A DNA stretch of 64,000 nucleotides from Gossypium raimondii (Eukaryota; Streptophyta; Magnoliopsida; Malvales; Malvaceae), in assembly GCF_025698545.1 (NCBI RefSeq), contig NC_068569.1, positions 12,400,001-12,464,000 on the forward strand. Direction: 5' to 3'. Shown piece after piece: positions 1 through 12,344 of the stretch. Both the position numbers and the translations under genes were made by a program. The notes under the pieces were generated by a model. It was not told the origin of the DNA and made no database searches. It was given only the letters and a program-made list of their open reading frames with translations. Numbering within the stretch: position 1 is the first letter of the stretch; every line of letters starts with the position of its first letter.

Positions 1-1049
1 TAAACATATTCAAACCTAATATTTATCCAATTCACGTATAAATATATATATATTTATAACATTATTTAACCATTTAATACATATCATGTCCGAAAATATA
101 AGTTCTTTACACTTAGACTTATAACAACCTATAAGGCCGAACATGCATAGGTGTTTAATCATCCATTAACTAAGAAATAATATTCAATTCATGAACCTAT
201 TTCTAAGCCATATAAGCAACAAAGCATCATCTAAATCCAATATGTCAAAAGCAATAATACTAAACTTTATCTATCAAACATATTTACTTTAGCCGAATAT
301 ATATACATTACTTAAACTTAACTGACCATGCGCATGATAACATAAGCATGTACTCCATGTTATCCCATAAACTAAATGCATCAAAACCAAATTCAAACAA
401 AAAGGAATAAGCCATTTTCGTATGGCTTTTAATTTCACATACACATTAGCTCTAAAATCAACATTTTAACTATGCTCTACATGTCATATACTTGAAAACA
501 ACTTACCAAAGTACCAAAGAAAATGTCGATAGTGTGATTAGGCTTGGCTGACGATCCCCGAGCTCGTAACGACTTTAAAATCTATAAAACAAAGTAAACA
601 AATATAAACACACGATAAGCTAATTTGGAGCTTAGTAAGTCATAAGCATAAACACGTATAATAATTATGACTTGTAACATTGAATTAATAAATCTAAAAT
701 TCACATCATTCACAGTAAAGAGATATCATTTACTACTATATTATACATTGATCACATATACAAAATACATGGCCGAATTTGGTCTTTCATAAACACATAT
801 AAACTTTTACCCTTATCATCATAAATAATACTATAAACCAAATCAAATTTGTATACAGTCATGATATTTCACAGCTTATATTCACATATCTTATATAATG
901 TCAAGAAATCAACTCACCTCGTTTTCGTATATACAATTAACTAATACATACTTGAACAGATAGTTCAATTTCACATCCGGTTTTCACTTAACATTGCCCG
1001 TTGAACCATTCGGAATTAAAAAGGATACGCGGATAGTCGGAAAGCTTGT

Positions 1050-1180
1050 ACAATGCCAACGTCCTAGACGTGGTCTTACATGTAATCACAGATCGATGCT
1101 ACTATCCCAGACAAGGTCTTACACGACAACACAAGTCGATGCCAACGTCCCAGACGTGGTCTTACACGAGAACACATATC
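1050..1180. repeat. Hairpin-forming repeat cluster in LTR E1
   Basis: Repeated units built on ACGTCCTAGACGT (1059-1071), a diverged TATCCCAGACAAG copy, and ACGTCCCAGACGT (1145-1157), each followed by GGTCTTACA. The two outer units are inverted repeats with stem ACGTC/GACGT. Just right of the cluster lies TATGTCATGACATA, itself palindromic, at the place where related LTRs have CTATGGCATGCCA. Confidence 0.6.
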
Positions 1181-2628
1181 GAAAATCCTATGTCATGACA
1201 TAAGTATCCTAGCTATTCCTAGGGTTCGTACTGGACTTCCAGATACTAAATCTCAAACGAATCGAACTTGGAATTTAATCTCCCAATCATATATGCATTC
1301 GTCAATACCAAAAAAAAAAAATCATGATAAATTAATTCATAATATAGTATAAATATATATCAGAATTTATCAATGTAACACCCCTAACCCGTAATCGTCG
1401 CCAGATTTGGGTTACGAGGTATTAACGAACCAAAAATTAAATTCGAATAATCATAGATATCTGCATGTTCAACCTACTAAAACAACCTAATCTTAAATAA
1501 AAAATATAATATCAATTTATTACAAGTCATTTCATATCATGTATCGAACATATTTGTAAACATATAATTAATAATTAAAATTTATCCAAGATATTTCAAA
1601 CACCACTATCGGTCATATCACATTTCGCTTATTCGACTAATAAATCTATTATAAACAACAAAGACCAATTATGTATATAAAACTCACATTTAAAATTTAC
1701 TCATTTACATGTAATCATTATATTTTAATATATGTACCTATACCAACCTTATAAATACAAACATTTATAACCATTGGCGAACATTCCATAAGCATTTATA
1801 TAATTTCATAGTATATTCGCATATTATTATTCAATTACACAAAACTGTTAATCAAATCAGTATATAAATATTTGTTCATCAAACAAATAAAGTTACTATT
1901 CATATGGTCAATTTTTCAAACTTTAGCGAATATAATTTTATTTTTAACTAATGTCAAATTCAACAATATTCAACATTTTCATACCAAACAGACCAACACC
2001 GAATCCTATATATACATATATATATTAGTATTATTTATTCCCCAATTAATCAAAGGTCATTTAATAAGGCCAAATCCATAAACAAGATTCATTATGCAAA
2101 TAACCAATTTCAACTATCCTATAATTACAGTAACTCAATATACAACTTTCACATAGTAAATGATAATCCAAATTCAATCTCAATTACTAAATATAAAGAC
2201 ATTAAATTAGCATCTCAACCATTTACGAAACATAACCATATCATCAACCATAATATTTAATCAAAACATGAAACCATTCATAACAAAATTAACAAGCCAT
2301 TTTCGTATGGCTTATTATATATACACATGTAATGACCCAAAATTCACAAGCACCGAAAAAGTACATTATCGGGCCTCCGTCTTAGTAAATTGAGTTTGAA
2401 AATAATTATTAGAAATATTTATTAGACTAGTTGTGTGTTTAATTAGGTATTAATTGGGTGAATTTAGTTTAATTAAGAGAAATTAAGAAAAAGGACTAAA
2501 TTGATCTAGGGTAAAAGTTGAATTATAGATTAATAAAAAATAAAAGGATTAAAATGGCAATTAAGCCATTAATAAGAAATGGGACAGTAAAAGTGATAAA
2601 ATCTTAGATTTTTATGTTTTATATATAT

Positions 2629-2676
2629 TATTATATTATATTATATTATATTATATTGTATTGTATTATATTATAT
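2629..2676. repeat. (TATTA)n microsatellite
   Basis: Imperfect tandem run of TATTA/TATTG units inside LTR A. Confidence 0.85.
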
Positions 2677-3364
2677 AAGTAAAAATAAAAAAAGTAAAAT
2701 AAAAAAAGATGACAAATGTATGGTAAATATTGAAGACATGTGTAATAGTAATAATTACATGGGTACACTTGTAATAAAAATAAATATGTGCTTAATTAAT
2801 AAGTAAAAGATTTTTTGATATATTATTATTAATATTATTAGTTAAAATAAAAGATATAAAGTAAAAGAAAGAAAGAAACAAAGAAGAAAAGAAACAGAAT
2901 AGCTAGAAAAGAAGCAGGAAAGAGACGAAAACAGGGGAAGATAAGGGAAAGAAAATAAAAGGAAAACTAAGGATTTAAAGCTTCAAGTTAATTGGTAAGC
3001 TAAATTTAGCCCTTTCCTCTTCATTTTGATATTTTAAAAGCTTTAAAACAAAATTTTGTTGAAGTTAAGTGGAGGTTATGGAAGTTCATAGGTTTTTGAA
3101 CATGATTCATTTTGAACAAGTTGTTAAATTGAGGGTTTATTTGATAGAGTTTCTAGTTAGAGTTGATAAAAGGATTAAATTGTGAACTAGACTATACGTT
3201 TTGAATTTTAGGGATTAAATTGAGGAAAATTCGAAATTAGTGAAAATGCTGAAAAATTAGTAGATAAATTTGAGTTTAGAAGAAATTTGAATAGAAATAG
3301 AGTGTGAATTAAGTTAGAAAAATAAGTAAGCTTAGTTAGAATTAAATTGGGAATAAGTAGGAAT

Positions 3365-3452
3365 TGAATAAGAATTTTATTATTATTATTATTGTTAATA
3401 TAATTATTATTATTATTATTGTTAATATAATTATTATTATTTTTAATGATTG
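3365..3452. repeat. (TTA)n microsatellite with a tandem duplication
   Basis: ATT/TTA trinucleotide runs separated by GTTAATATAATT, with the whole block repeated twice in tandem inside LTR A. Confidence 0.85.
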
Positions 3453-3769
3453 TAATTAATAGTGAAAATAATTATTACTTTCGTAGCTAACAAGGAAAAT
3501 GAGGCATCGGCATCTAAAGGAAAAGAAAAGATCGTTGAGGAGTAAACGCGTATTCGGGTTTGTATTACTATAACTTAATCTATTTAATAAATGCTATATT
3601 GAAATTGTATTCATGAGACATTTAAAGGAAGGTAAGTATTAACATTTGAAATTAAGTAAGAATATGTGAATATTGAATTATATGTGAATTGAAATAATAG
3701 ATGTTTTGTATTGATTGAATATTTGAAATTGTTGTGGAAATGAATTGAAATTGGAAAAGTAAAATAATA

Positions 3770-4046
3770 CTCTATTAACTTATCGGACTAGATTGGATAC
3801 AAATGGCATGCCATAGGATTTGTGATGTGATGAGGAGATTTGTAGTTCGCCGAGAAGATGACTATGTTATTATATGCTTGGTTTATCCGAAGAGGCATTA
3901 AATGCCTTATTGGTGTGTTTGGGAAGATATGATATACTGGTGTGTTATGGAGGATTTAAATTATTCCGGGTGTGTTTAGGTTGGATATTTTGGTGTGTTT
4001 GGGTGGAATCCGCGTATCTGTCAGAGTCCGAGCCTTGTTAATAGGG
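3770..4046. repeat. Bracketing inverted repeat and one palindrome in LTR A
   Basis: CTCTATTAAC (3770-3779) faces GTTAATAGGG (4037-4046), an inverted repeat with one mismatch. Inside are the palindromic GGCATGCC segment near 3808 and a perfect GGCATT-A-AATGCC palindrome at 3894-3906. This is the same layout as in LTRs B and D, but with only one clear hairpin left. Confidence 0.55.
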
Positions 4047-5617
4047 TAAATAATTGAGATGGAAATTTGAAAATGAGATTAGTTGATTTGACATTATTGA
4101 AAAATATGAGAAAGAATGTATGATATAAATTATGAATTGATTTAGTATGTAAATATTTAAATATATAAATTTAAGATTTATGGAATGATATATGAATATT
4201 TATATTTAGTTTAAAGTGATTTTTTAAAGACTATGGTCAATATTTGAAATTTTATTATTATTAAATAGTTTAATTTATAGTAATACCACTAAGTATAAAA
4301 TACTCAGCGTACGGTTGTTTCCGTGCGCAGGTTGAAAAGGGGTTAGAGTCTCGGTTCAGCATTCAGGACAATCCCGACTCCGACATAAAGATTTTGGTGA
4401 TGTTTTCTTCCTTTAAGAGAAAGTGGCATGTACATAGGATTTATAATAGTTATTTTGGCATGTTATATAGTTTTGTTGTAAAGTAAGATATTATGTGTTT
4501 TGATGAGTATATTAGAAAAATGGTATAAGTTATTTTTATAGCATTGGTATCAAGTTGAAATGGCTTAGTTAGTTTTATCGTTAATTAGAAATGATAATTG
4601 GATTTTATTTACTTAAGTTGTTATATCTATATGTCAAGTAGGATTAAGTATATAAATGCATTGGTTGAAATACTGAAATTGGGTTGGTTATGTTTGAAAT
4701 TTTGCAGGGGGTTTAATGTAAAAATAAGTCGAAATGCTGCCGAAATTTTTATAAATAAAAAATAAAAAAAATGAATGAAATCAATTAGTACAAATTTATA
4801 ACAATTTATGAATTATTTTAATATGTTGGTTATTTATTTCGATTTATTTATAAATTGTTTGATATGTCCGGTAATGCCTCGTAACCCTGTTCCGGCGACG
4901 GTTTGGGGTTAGGGGGTGTTACAACACACTTCATTCAAAATATATATATTCAAAAGGTAGTATAGCCTATACATGCCATAGATTTTATATTTAACTTTTA
5001 TAAATACCGATGAACGGACGATAGTGTGATTGACTTCACTGACGATCCCCGAGCCCGTAACTAGCTTTTAAAATCTATAAAACCGAAGGAACACACATAC
5101 ACCATAAGCTATCATAGCTTAGTAAGTCATAATCAAATAGACAATTCAATAATGTTAATAATTCAATAACAAAACTGAATAATGCAATCATATTCATATA
5201 TATATATACTTTTGAGCTTGCAAAATTTAATTATCTAATATGCAACTAAGAATCAATTTCAACTTGGCGGATCTACATGTAATTAAAGACGTATTTATTT
5301 ATTTATTTATTTTCAAATCATATACCTACTCTTAACCAAATGTGATCATTCATATATATAAATGAATATAATTCACAATTATAATATCACCTATATCTAC
5401 CATTTGGCCAAATATAGGCCTTCATGTACTAATATACTTTCATTTACCTCATATACCATTTTTTTTTATTCACAATCGAAGAAACCAACTTACCTTGATA
5501 TCATACATTATTCAACCATTTCATACTTGATCTATCATGTACTAAATAATTGTTCGAGACCATAATAAAGTTGCATTTTTTTTGTGCTCTTTCTCATCTA
5601 ACCAAATTGCTCTCAGT

Positions 5618-5762
5618 ATCGCACACTTAGTGCCCGTTATTCAACATCTCCATTTTAATTTCGCACACTTAGTGCCCTTTATCCAACCTCGTCATTTTAG
5701 TCTCGCACACTTAGTGTTGTTCATATAACTATAGCTATCCCATACTCGCACACTTAGTGCTA
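5618..5762. repeat. Four-unit hairpin repeat in LTR E2, period about 42 bp
   Basis: The motif CGCACACTTAGTGC occurs at about 5620, 5662 and 5747, with a degenerate copy (CGCACACTTAGTG) at 5704, so spacing is 42-43 bp. Each core is GCAC-ACTTA-GTGC, a short inverted repeat. The sequence between cores is less conserved than the cores. Confidence 0.8.
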
Positions 5763-8000
5763 AATATTGATAAATCACATTCACGTCTATTTCTACTTTC
5801 CGACTAAAATACATTCAGCTATATATATATTTTGCATACTTTCATTTCAGCATATATAATTAATATTTATTCAGAAATTATAACGCCTATTTGATTATAA
5901 ACTTACCTCGGATAGCGATAAACCGGAACGGATCGACTAATCGACGACTTTATTTTTCTCCCGATCCAAGTCTGGTTTCTTTAATTCTTGATCTAAACAC
6001 ATTCAAATTTAACTCATTCAAACATAATTTCATTTAATTTCATCCAAAAACACATAAATGGGTGATTTACCATTTTGTCCCAAATATTTAACATTTTTAC
6101 AATTCAGTCCAAATTGCACAAAACACAAAATATTTCAAATTAATCACAATGTAGTTTGGCCGAATATTCCCTAGTCTCATATAGGTCATTGCATGTCATT
6201 TATTTCACATTTTAGTCCCTCAATTTAATATTTCTTACAATTTAACTCAAAATAATCAAATTCATCAAAAATTCAAAAACAAACATTATAATTTATCACA
6301 TATATTTTATTTTCTACTATCAACCAACAAAAATCACAAACTATCATCAATGGTACATCACAAAATCATCATAAATTCCAAAAATTAGAGCATGGGTTTT
6401 GAAGAACACGAAGCAACGATCTCAAAAACGTAAAAATTATCAAAAACCGATTAAAAAAATTACCTTAATCAAGCTCAACCTAGGTCGAATATAACAAAGC
6501 TTCCAGTCTTTCTTTTTCTTTCAACATTCGGTGATGGGTGGATGAACAATCCACTAACATTTTCATTTGTTTTATTATAATATATACATTATAATTCATT
6601 TACCAATTAACCTTTAATAATAATAATTTCTAACTTACATGCTAAGGTCATTCTTGTCAAATACCTCCCACTATCTTTAATAATGGTCTATTTGCCACAT
6701 AAAGCCTTTAAATTAAAAGAACAACTATTATTCGGCCCTATTGAATTTAACCCTTAAATTTTTATTTTACGCGATTAAATCCTTTCATTTAATCGGACAC
6801 TTAAACGATAAAATTAAAACACGAAAATTTCACGCAAGCAAATTCACACATAATAGACACAGAAAATAATATTAAAATATTTTTCTAATTCGGATTTGTG
6901 GTCCCGAAACCACTGTCCGACTAGGGGTTAGACCGGGCTGTTACAATCAACATTCATATGCTTATCGACTTACCTCGGATGTCATTGATTGTTAAACCAG
7001 CTACTCGACCACTTTTGTCTTTCCCCGATCCAAATCCGATTTCTTTAATTCTTGATCTAAACATATTCAAATTAAGCTTATTTAAACACCATTCTATTTA
7101 ATTTAGCCTAAAAACACATGAATGGGAACATTACAATTTTTCCCTAACATTTCGCACTTTTTACAATTTAATCCTTTTTGCTCAAAATACAAAATACACA
7201 AATTTTGACTACACTCCTTAAGGGCCGAATATTCCTAGTGTCCTTACAAGTCCATATTTTTAATTTATTTAGAATTTTAGTCCCTCAAAAATTTATTTTC
7301 ACAATTTAACCCTAATTACTCAATTTCACCAAAAAAATTCAAAAACAAAACATGTCAATCTAACAAATATATTTCATATTTCACCTACTAACACATAAAA
7401 CTCAAAAATTCATCAATAGCACATTTCAAAATCATCCACAATTCACAAAATTAAGACATGGGTTTTGAAGAACACGAACCAACGACCTAAAAAACGTAAA
7501 AATTATCAAAAACCGAACAAACACATACCTAAATCAAAGAACACAAGGGCCGAACCTAGCTTTCTTCTACCATAAGATGAACAATTGCATGGTTCTTTTA
7601 TTTTATATTTTATTTTATTAACATTATATTAACATTATTCTTATTTTACTAAATTAACCTTTACTAATTAATATATATATATATAACATATAATATAAGG
7701 TCATTCTTGACCATTGCCATCCACTAACTTATATAGTGGGCTAATTGCATCATAGAACCTCCAACTTATAAAGACAACAATAATTAGGCACTTTCATATT
7801 TAACCACTAAATTTTCATTTTACGCGATTAAGCCCTTTTCTCAAATTAAGCACTCAAACAATAAAATTAATTCACGAAACTTTCACACATGTAAATTCAC
7901 ACATAATAAACACGAAATAAAAATATTAAAATATTTTTCAGACTCGGATGTGTAGTCTCGAAACCACTATTCCGATTAGGGTTAAAATCGGGCTGTTACA

Positions 8001-9478
8001 GACGACATATTCTCTTCTTCCAACAACTTTACCATTGAATGCATAGAGGGCTGTCTCGTATGATCCTCATTCACGCACCACAGTGCCAGCATTATCATTG
8101 CATTCACTTCTTCAATGTGTTGTTGCACATCTTCTCTCGTAAGGTCAATTATATCCGATAGTCGTTTCTCCTGTCCTTTATTCTTCACCAATTTAAGCAA
8201 ACAAACATCCGAATCAGGTTGGCTGTAATCTAACACCATCCTCCCCGTGATTCCTTCCAGCACAACAATCCCAAAGCTGTAAATGTCAGCTTTTACGGTG
8301 ATTCTTGAGTGTTGCCACTCAAGAGCCAAGTACCCCAATGTGCCTCTCATCCGGGTCACCACTTGGCTCTCATCTCTGTTAATCAACTTTGATAGCCCAA
8401 AATCAGATATTTTCGCATTGAAGCTATCGTCCAAGAGAATGTTTTGGGGCTTCACGTCTAAATGAGCAATCCTTTGTCGACAATCCCCGTGAATATATGC
8501 TAAGCCCTTAGCTATGTCTAAGACAATCTTCTTCCTTGTTTTCTAATCAAGACAGAAGCTACTGTTTTCGTGGAAGATCAATTTGTCCAACGACCCTCTA
8601 CTCATATATTCATAAACTAAAACCCTGTGGCACTTATCAATACAGAAACCGATTAGCTTCACCAAGTTTACATGATGTATGTTCCCAATGGTGTCCACTT
8701 CCGCTAGAAACTCATCGATACCTTGCCCGGTGTTTTCAAGCCGCTTTACTGCAACCATTGTTCCATCCTTTAACACCCCTTTATAAATGGTTCCGAAGCC
8801 ACCTCCTCCTATCCTTTCAGTAAACTTTGTTGTTGCAAGAGACAACTCACTGTAGGAAAAACTTATTAGAGGTCCTGAGATGAGTGACTTAAGATGTTTC
8901 CATTGTCTGCATGCACATTTCATCTTCTTTAATAGCAGGAAGCATATAGCGAAAGAAAAGCCATGGTTAGCAGAAAGGAATATATAGCTAATGGGATTTT
9001 GTACCAAGAATGAAAGCAAAAGGTAGATGATCCCTTAGAGGAACAATTAAACTTCCAAAAAAGAACTTTTATGTATGACGATAAATAATACCCATCTTTA
9101 TATGGATTTCCCATGATTGAGAGTATCTCAGTGTGGGAAAGTAAAGAACAATATCCGTTAACGCTTGACGTCATTTCCTAAGAAACGAAGAAGGCAGCTT
9201 TGTAAGATGGTTTGTGGTGACAGGCTTGTTTGCAACTTTTTTCAATGTAACTGACGACTGGATGCCGATATATTAAAGGTATTAAAATAGACAAGACTCC
9301 CGAAATGAATCATTTCATAGTGAATTGTCACACCCTGAAATAGTATTAGAGGTTGATTTCTCGATAACAAAGATTATGATACTAGTAATTTATCAGGGCA
9401 AAATGGTGTTTGCGATTTGGTCCGATAGGACAGTTGTAGGTACCCCATTTACAAACCCCAAGTCTGCCACACCTGAGT
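8001..9478 (-). pseudogene. G-type lectin receptor-like kinase (SD2-5-like) pseudogene: PAN, membrane and kinase part
   Basis: Minus-strand reading gives the C-terminal half of a plant receptor kinase. First comes a cysteine-rich stretch continuing the EGF-like part (PLRCGRLGVC, 9440-9478). Then follows a PAN-type segment (CKQACHHKPSYKAAFF near 9200) with a stop and frameshift after it, then GNPYKDGYY near 9100. A hydrophobic segment (about 8930-9010) precedes the kinase. Kinase motifs: glycine loop IGGGGFGTIYKG, VAVKRLE, HLDVKPQNILLDD catalytic loop, SDFGLSKLI. The APE motif is changed to ALE. A TAG at 8543-8545 stands where the family has Trp (LDWKTR). The C terminus is lost to LTR E1 at 8000. 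The family senses ligands at the plasma membrane and phosphorylates Ser/Thr. This copy is dead by several independent lesions. Confidence 0.9.
8543..8545 (-). other. Nonsense codon TAG in the kinase (TGG to TAG)
   Basis: The frame is open and homologous on both sides: ...SSFCLD before and KTRKKIVLDIAKG after. Related kinases read LDWKTR or LDWETR, so a single G-to-A change of a Trp codon explains the stop. No frameshift is needed, because the upstream and downstream segments are in one frame. Confidence 0.88.
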
Positions 9479-11816
9479 TGTAACACCCCTAACCCGTATC
9501 CATCGCCAAAATAGGGTTATAGAGCATTACCGGAGTTTACAAATTAATTTACAGACATTTCATTTCATCAAGCATTCATATTTATAACCAATCAAAATCA
9601 AAATCAAAACATTAATGAACTAACGTTGGCCAATTTAACTTATACATGCCATTATAACCAGAATCAAATCATCCAAAATTACAGATAGAACCAATGGATA
9701 GTGTGATACATCTCTGACAAGCTTCCAACCCAATCGAGCTTCTAATAATCATTTCAATGCATCTAATAATTATACATATTACCAATAATAATTCAATTCC
9801 AATAATAAAACATATATTTATATAATATTCATCACCAAATAACATTCACTTTAATTAAAGTTATACAGAATATAGTTCATACGAACTTACTAGGCTAAAT
9901 TATAGAAATACCAAAATTCAGGGACATTTTGTAATTTTCTACTTTTCTCAATTTCCACCCAATCTTGATCTAAATTAATATTTCATTCAATTTATTAAAT
10001 TTAAATAATAAAACAATTCATTTCATGCAATTTGGTCACTTTTTGAAATTTTACAAATTTACCCTTAAAATTTTACTTTTATTCAATTTAGTCTCTGAAC
10101 CTAAAACATGCAAATTAGCCATTTTAATGAAAACTCATGCTAGTTGAATAATAATATATTCTTCTCCTCCTCCTCTCCATTCCACATCCTTAATGTATAT
10201 AGCATGCTTATATGTAACATTATCTATAATTTTACTATTTATTTATATGTTCATTCAAAGCTGTCCATTTGTGTCATAGTCACTGAATTTATTATATCTG
10301 GAGATATGGAACTCCAAATTTAAATCCACTAATTTTCCCTGAAACTATACTCACATATCTTCTTACCATAAGTTTTTTAGAATTTTTGGTTTAGCCAATT
10401 AGTACAGTTTATTCTTTAAAGTCTCCCTTGTTTCACTGTTTGACAGTTCTGACCCCTCTTCACTAAAAATTAATTATCCCATTATACAGAAGTTGGATAA
10501 TGTTATCATTTGTTTCTCTTGAAAATAGACTCATTAATAAATATAAGCATATAAATTATATCCCATTATTTTTTTGTACAATTTTTAATGATTTTCCCAA
10601 GTCAGAGCAGAGGATTCTGAAATCATTCTGACCTTGTCTCACAAAATTTATTATATCTCATGATCTACAATTCTATTCCTTCCACCGTTTCTTCTATAAG
10701 AAACTAGACTCATTAAGATTTAATTTCATATTTTTTCATCTTTTAATTTGATTCCCACAATATTTGGTGATTTTTCAAAGTTAGACTACTACTGCTGTCC
10801 AAAACTGTTTTAATACAAGATGTTGATTACTAAGTTTATAACTCCTTATTCTTTTCTCTATAATATTTCCCATCACTTTGTATTATTTCCTTCACTAATA
10901 TATCAAGAACATAAGACCTTATTTAAGAAAACTCTACAGTAACATCATTTCCATGCTTTTTCAATAATATCAAACTTAAAAATATATTGAAATCTTGATG
11001 TTCTTACCTTGTCCTATTAGTTTCAACCTTTAACTTGATTTTCTCTCTCCTCCAGCTTCTCTTTCTTGAATATAACTTGATGTTCTAGCTCCCCATTGTC
11101 TCCTTGTTATCTTTCTCTCTTGATGGATATAGAAATTCTTTTGATTTCTAAGTGAAAATGGTGAGTGTTTGGTAAAAGGACCAAATTGTAAATAAAAGAA
11201 AGTATCTTTCCTTCTTTTCTCTTCATACGTTGGATGCATGAGAAGAAGATGATGATTCTTCATCTTTCCTTCCATATATATACTAAATAGAATAATAATA
11301 AAATAATAAAATGATAAAATATCATTTAAAAATCAAATTAAAATATTAATAAACTAATATTTATTTAATTAATTAATCTAAAATATCTCCAACATCATCA
11401 CTATCTTCTAGATTTCTCTTTCTTCTAACTGACTATTTTTCCCGTTATGATCTTTTAAAATTTCATCATTGAGTCATCACTTAATTTGATAAAATTACGA
11501 TTTAGTCCCTCATAATTATTCACCTATTCACTTTGGTCCCAATTTATCCATTTTCCTTAGTTTCTAGATTATTCCACCCTTAAAATATTTACACTAATTG
11601 TCCTTCAACTTTTTCATATTTACACTTTAACCCCTCAAATTTTGAGTATTTACTCTTGGGCAACAAAAATTTTCTCACTTTTACGATTTACTCATTTCTT
11701 GAATTAATATATCATAATATACTTCCCAATGTTGACATAACTCAAAATTACCCTTTGTATCACTTTATTTCCTTATTTTCTTACTTTCTTACTGTAGTAA
11801 TTTTTGGGGTATTAGA
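9479..11816 (-). mobile_element. Solo LTR F, 2338 bp, inserted in the receptor kinase pseudogene
   Basis: It starts TGTAACACCCCTAACCCG at 9479. The right end is GGGGTATTAGA at 11816, where relatives have ATTACA, so two terminal bases have decayed. A perfect 5-bp duplication TGAGT flanks it (9474-9478 and 11817-11821). Excising it with one TGAGT rejoins the minus-strand codons TGG ATT CCA CTC AGG TGT GGC (WIPLRCG), so insertion was clean and into coding sequence. It is related to LTR G (29959-34339) over both ends, but lacks G's internal hairpin arrays. No ORF with known domains. Confidence 0.9.
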
Positions 11817-12137
11817 TGAGTGGAATCCAACATTCGTCTGATTTATTCGGCCAATAGTAAATACTTCCCCATTAACCTCCAGGGTTCCACCCATATATCC
11901 TAAGACCCTCATCAGCATCCAATCTCAGGAACTGAATAGTTGTATATGTTGAGCTTGAATTCACAACATCGAGTTGCAGTTTTACCACTGTATCATTTGA
12001 TTGATAATAGAATTCAATCCCTCCCATTGTGAACTGAACATATTTCAGAGAAGAATCCTCCGTTGCCTTTGGTATTGCAGAGAAAGGTTCATCTGCCCTA
12101 GGAGGTTCAATAGTTAGATATTGGGTTGGTTCCTCAC
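11817..12137 (-). pseudogene. G-type lectin receptor kinase pseudogene: middle of the ectodomain
   Basis: Minus-strand frame from 12137 reads EEPTQYLTIEPPRADEPF, then FTMGGIEFYY and FLRLDADEGLRIYGWNPGG, followed by a TAA stop and then, in the same register, the WIPLRCG segment that resumes beyond LTR F. The LRLDADGHLRxYxW pattern is typical of the region after the bulb-lectin domain in SD2-5-like kinases. The fragment is bounded by copia 1 on its 5' side (CTCAC duplication at 12133-12137) and by LTR F on its 3' side. It belongs to the same gene as 8001-9478 and 16491-17100. Confidence 0.85.
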
Positions 12138-12344
12138 TGTTAGATATCATACACAAAAACGGAAATATTTATAGAGAAATACCAGAAGAACTATAGAGTA
12201 ATTTTCTAATGAATATTCCTTATCTCGAATGAATAGACTGATGAATTTTATATACTCACATGAAGGTAACTGCTCCTAACCAACTAATTAATAAATTAAC
12301 AACAGACTAACAACCTCAACCAATATTTATATTAACGTTTAACA
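12138..12344 (-). repeat. 3' LTR of copia 1
   Basis: TG...CA ended 207-bp repeat matching 16284-16490. On the minus strand it follows RNase H, so it is the 3' LTR. Confidence 0.93.

Larger units (their letters stand above)
2328..4923 (+). mobile_element. Solo LTR A, 2596 bp, nested in E2
   Basis: It starts TGTAATGACCCAAAATTC at 2328 and ends GGGGGTGTTACA at 4923. The flanks are a perfect 5-bp duplication ACACA (2323-2327 and 4924-4928). It is the youngest insertion of this three-level nest, because it interrupts E2, which interrupts E1. It contains AT-rich microsatellites (near 2630-2675 and 3370-3450) and the conserved GGCATGCCATAGGAT segment near 3808 seen in LTRs B and D. No coding sequence. 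Confidence 0.9.
1374..6945 (-). mobile_element. Solo LTR E2, inserted in E1 and itself split by LTR A
   Basis: It begins TGTAACACCCCTAACCCG at 1374 and ends GGGCTGTTACA at 6945. It is flanked by a perfect 5-bp target duplication ATCAA (1369-1373 and 6946-6950). Removing LTR A (2328-4923) and one copy of its duplication leaves about 2.97 kb. It has no ORF with retroviral domains, no primer binding site and no second LTR, which fits recombination of a full element down to one LTR. It is of the same family as the E1 remainder. Confidence 0.88.
1..8000 (-). mobile_element. Solo LTR E1 (partial), long-LTR Ty3-gypsy type, host of nested LTRs
   Basis: The right terminus reads GGGCTGTTACA ending at 8000, where it cuts directly into the kinase reading frame that starts at 8001. 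The left terminus lies outside the window. The element is interrupted by E2 (1374-6945). The parts that belong to E1 are 1-1373 and 6946-8000. E1 and E2 share a stretch around 'TTCTTTAATTCTTGATCTAAAC' style sequence upstream of their right ends (near 7043 and 5978) and similar ends (GTGGTCCCGAAACCACT-like motif), so they are one family. Orientation is called minus relative to LTRs that open TGTAACAGCCC. No coding domain is visible, so this is called a solo LTR by analogy with the others. An intact element with its body left of the window cannot be excluded. Confidence 0.7.

Noticed and set aside
9325-9345. TGTCACACCCTGAAATAG as another LTR start
   Set aside because: It lies within the receptor kinase pseudogene sequence, with no partner end or duplication.
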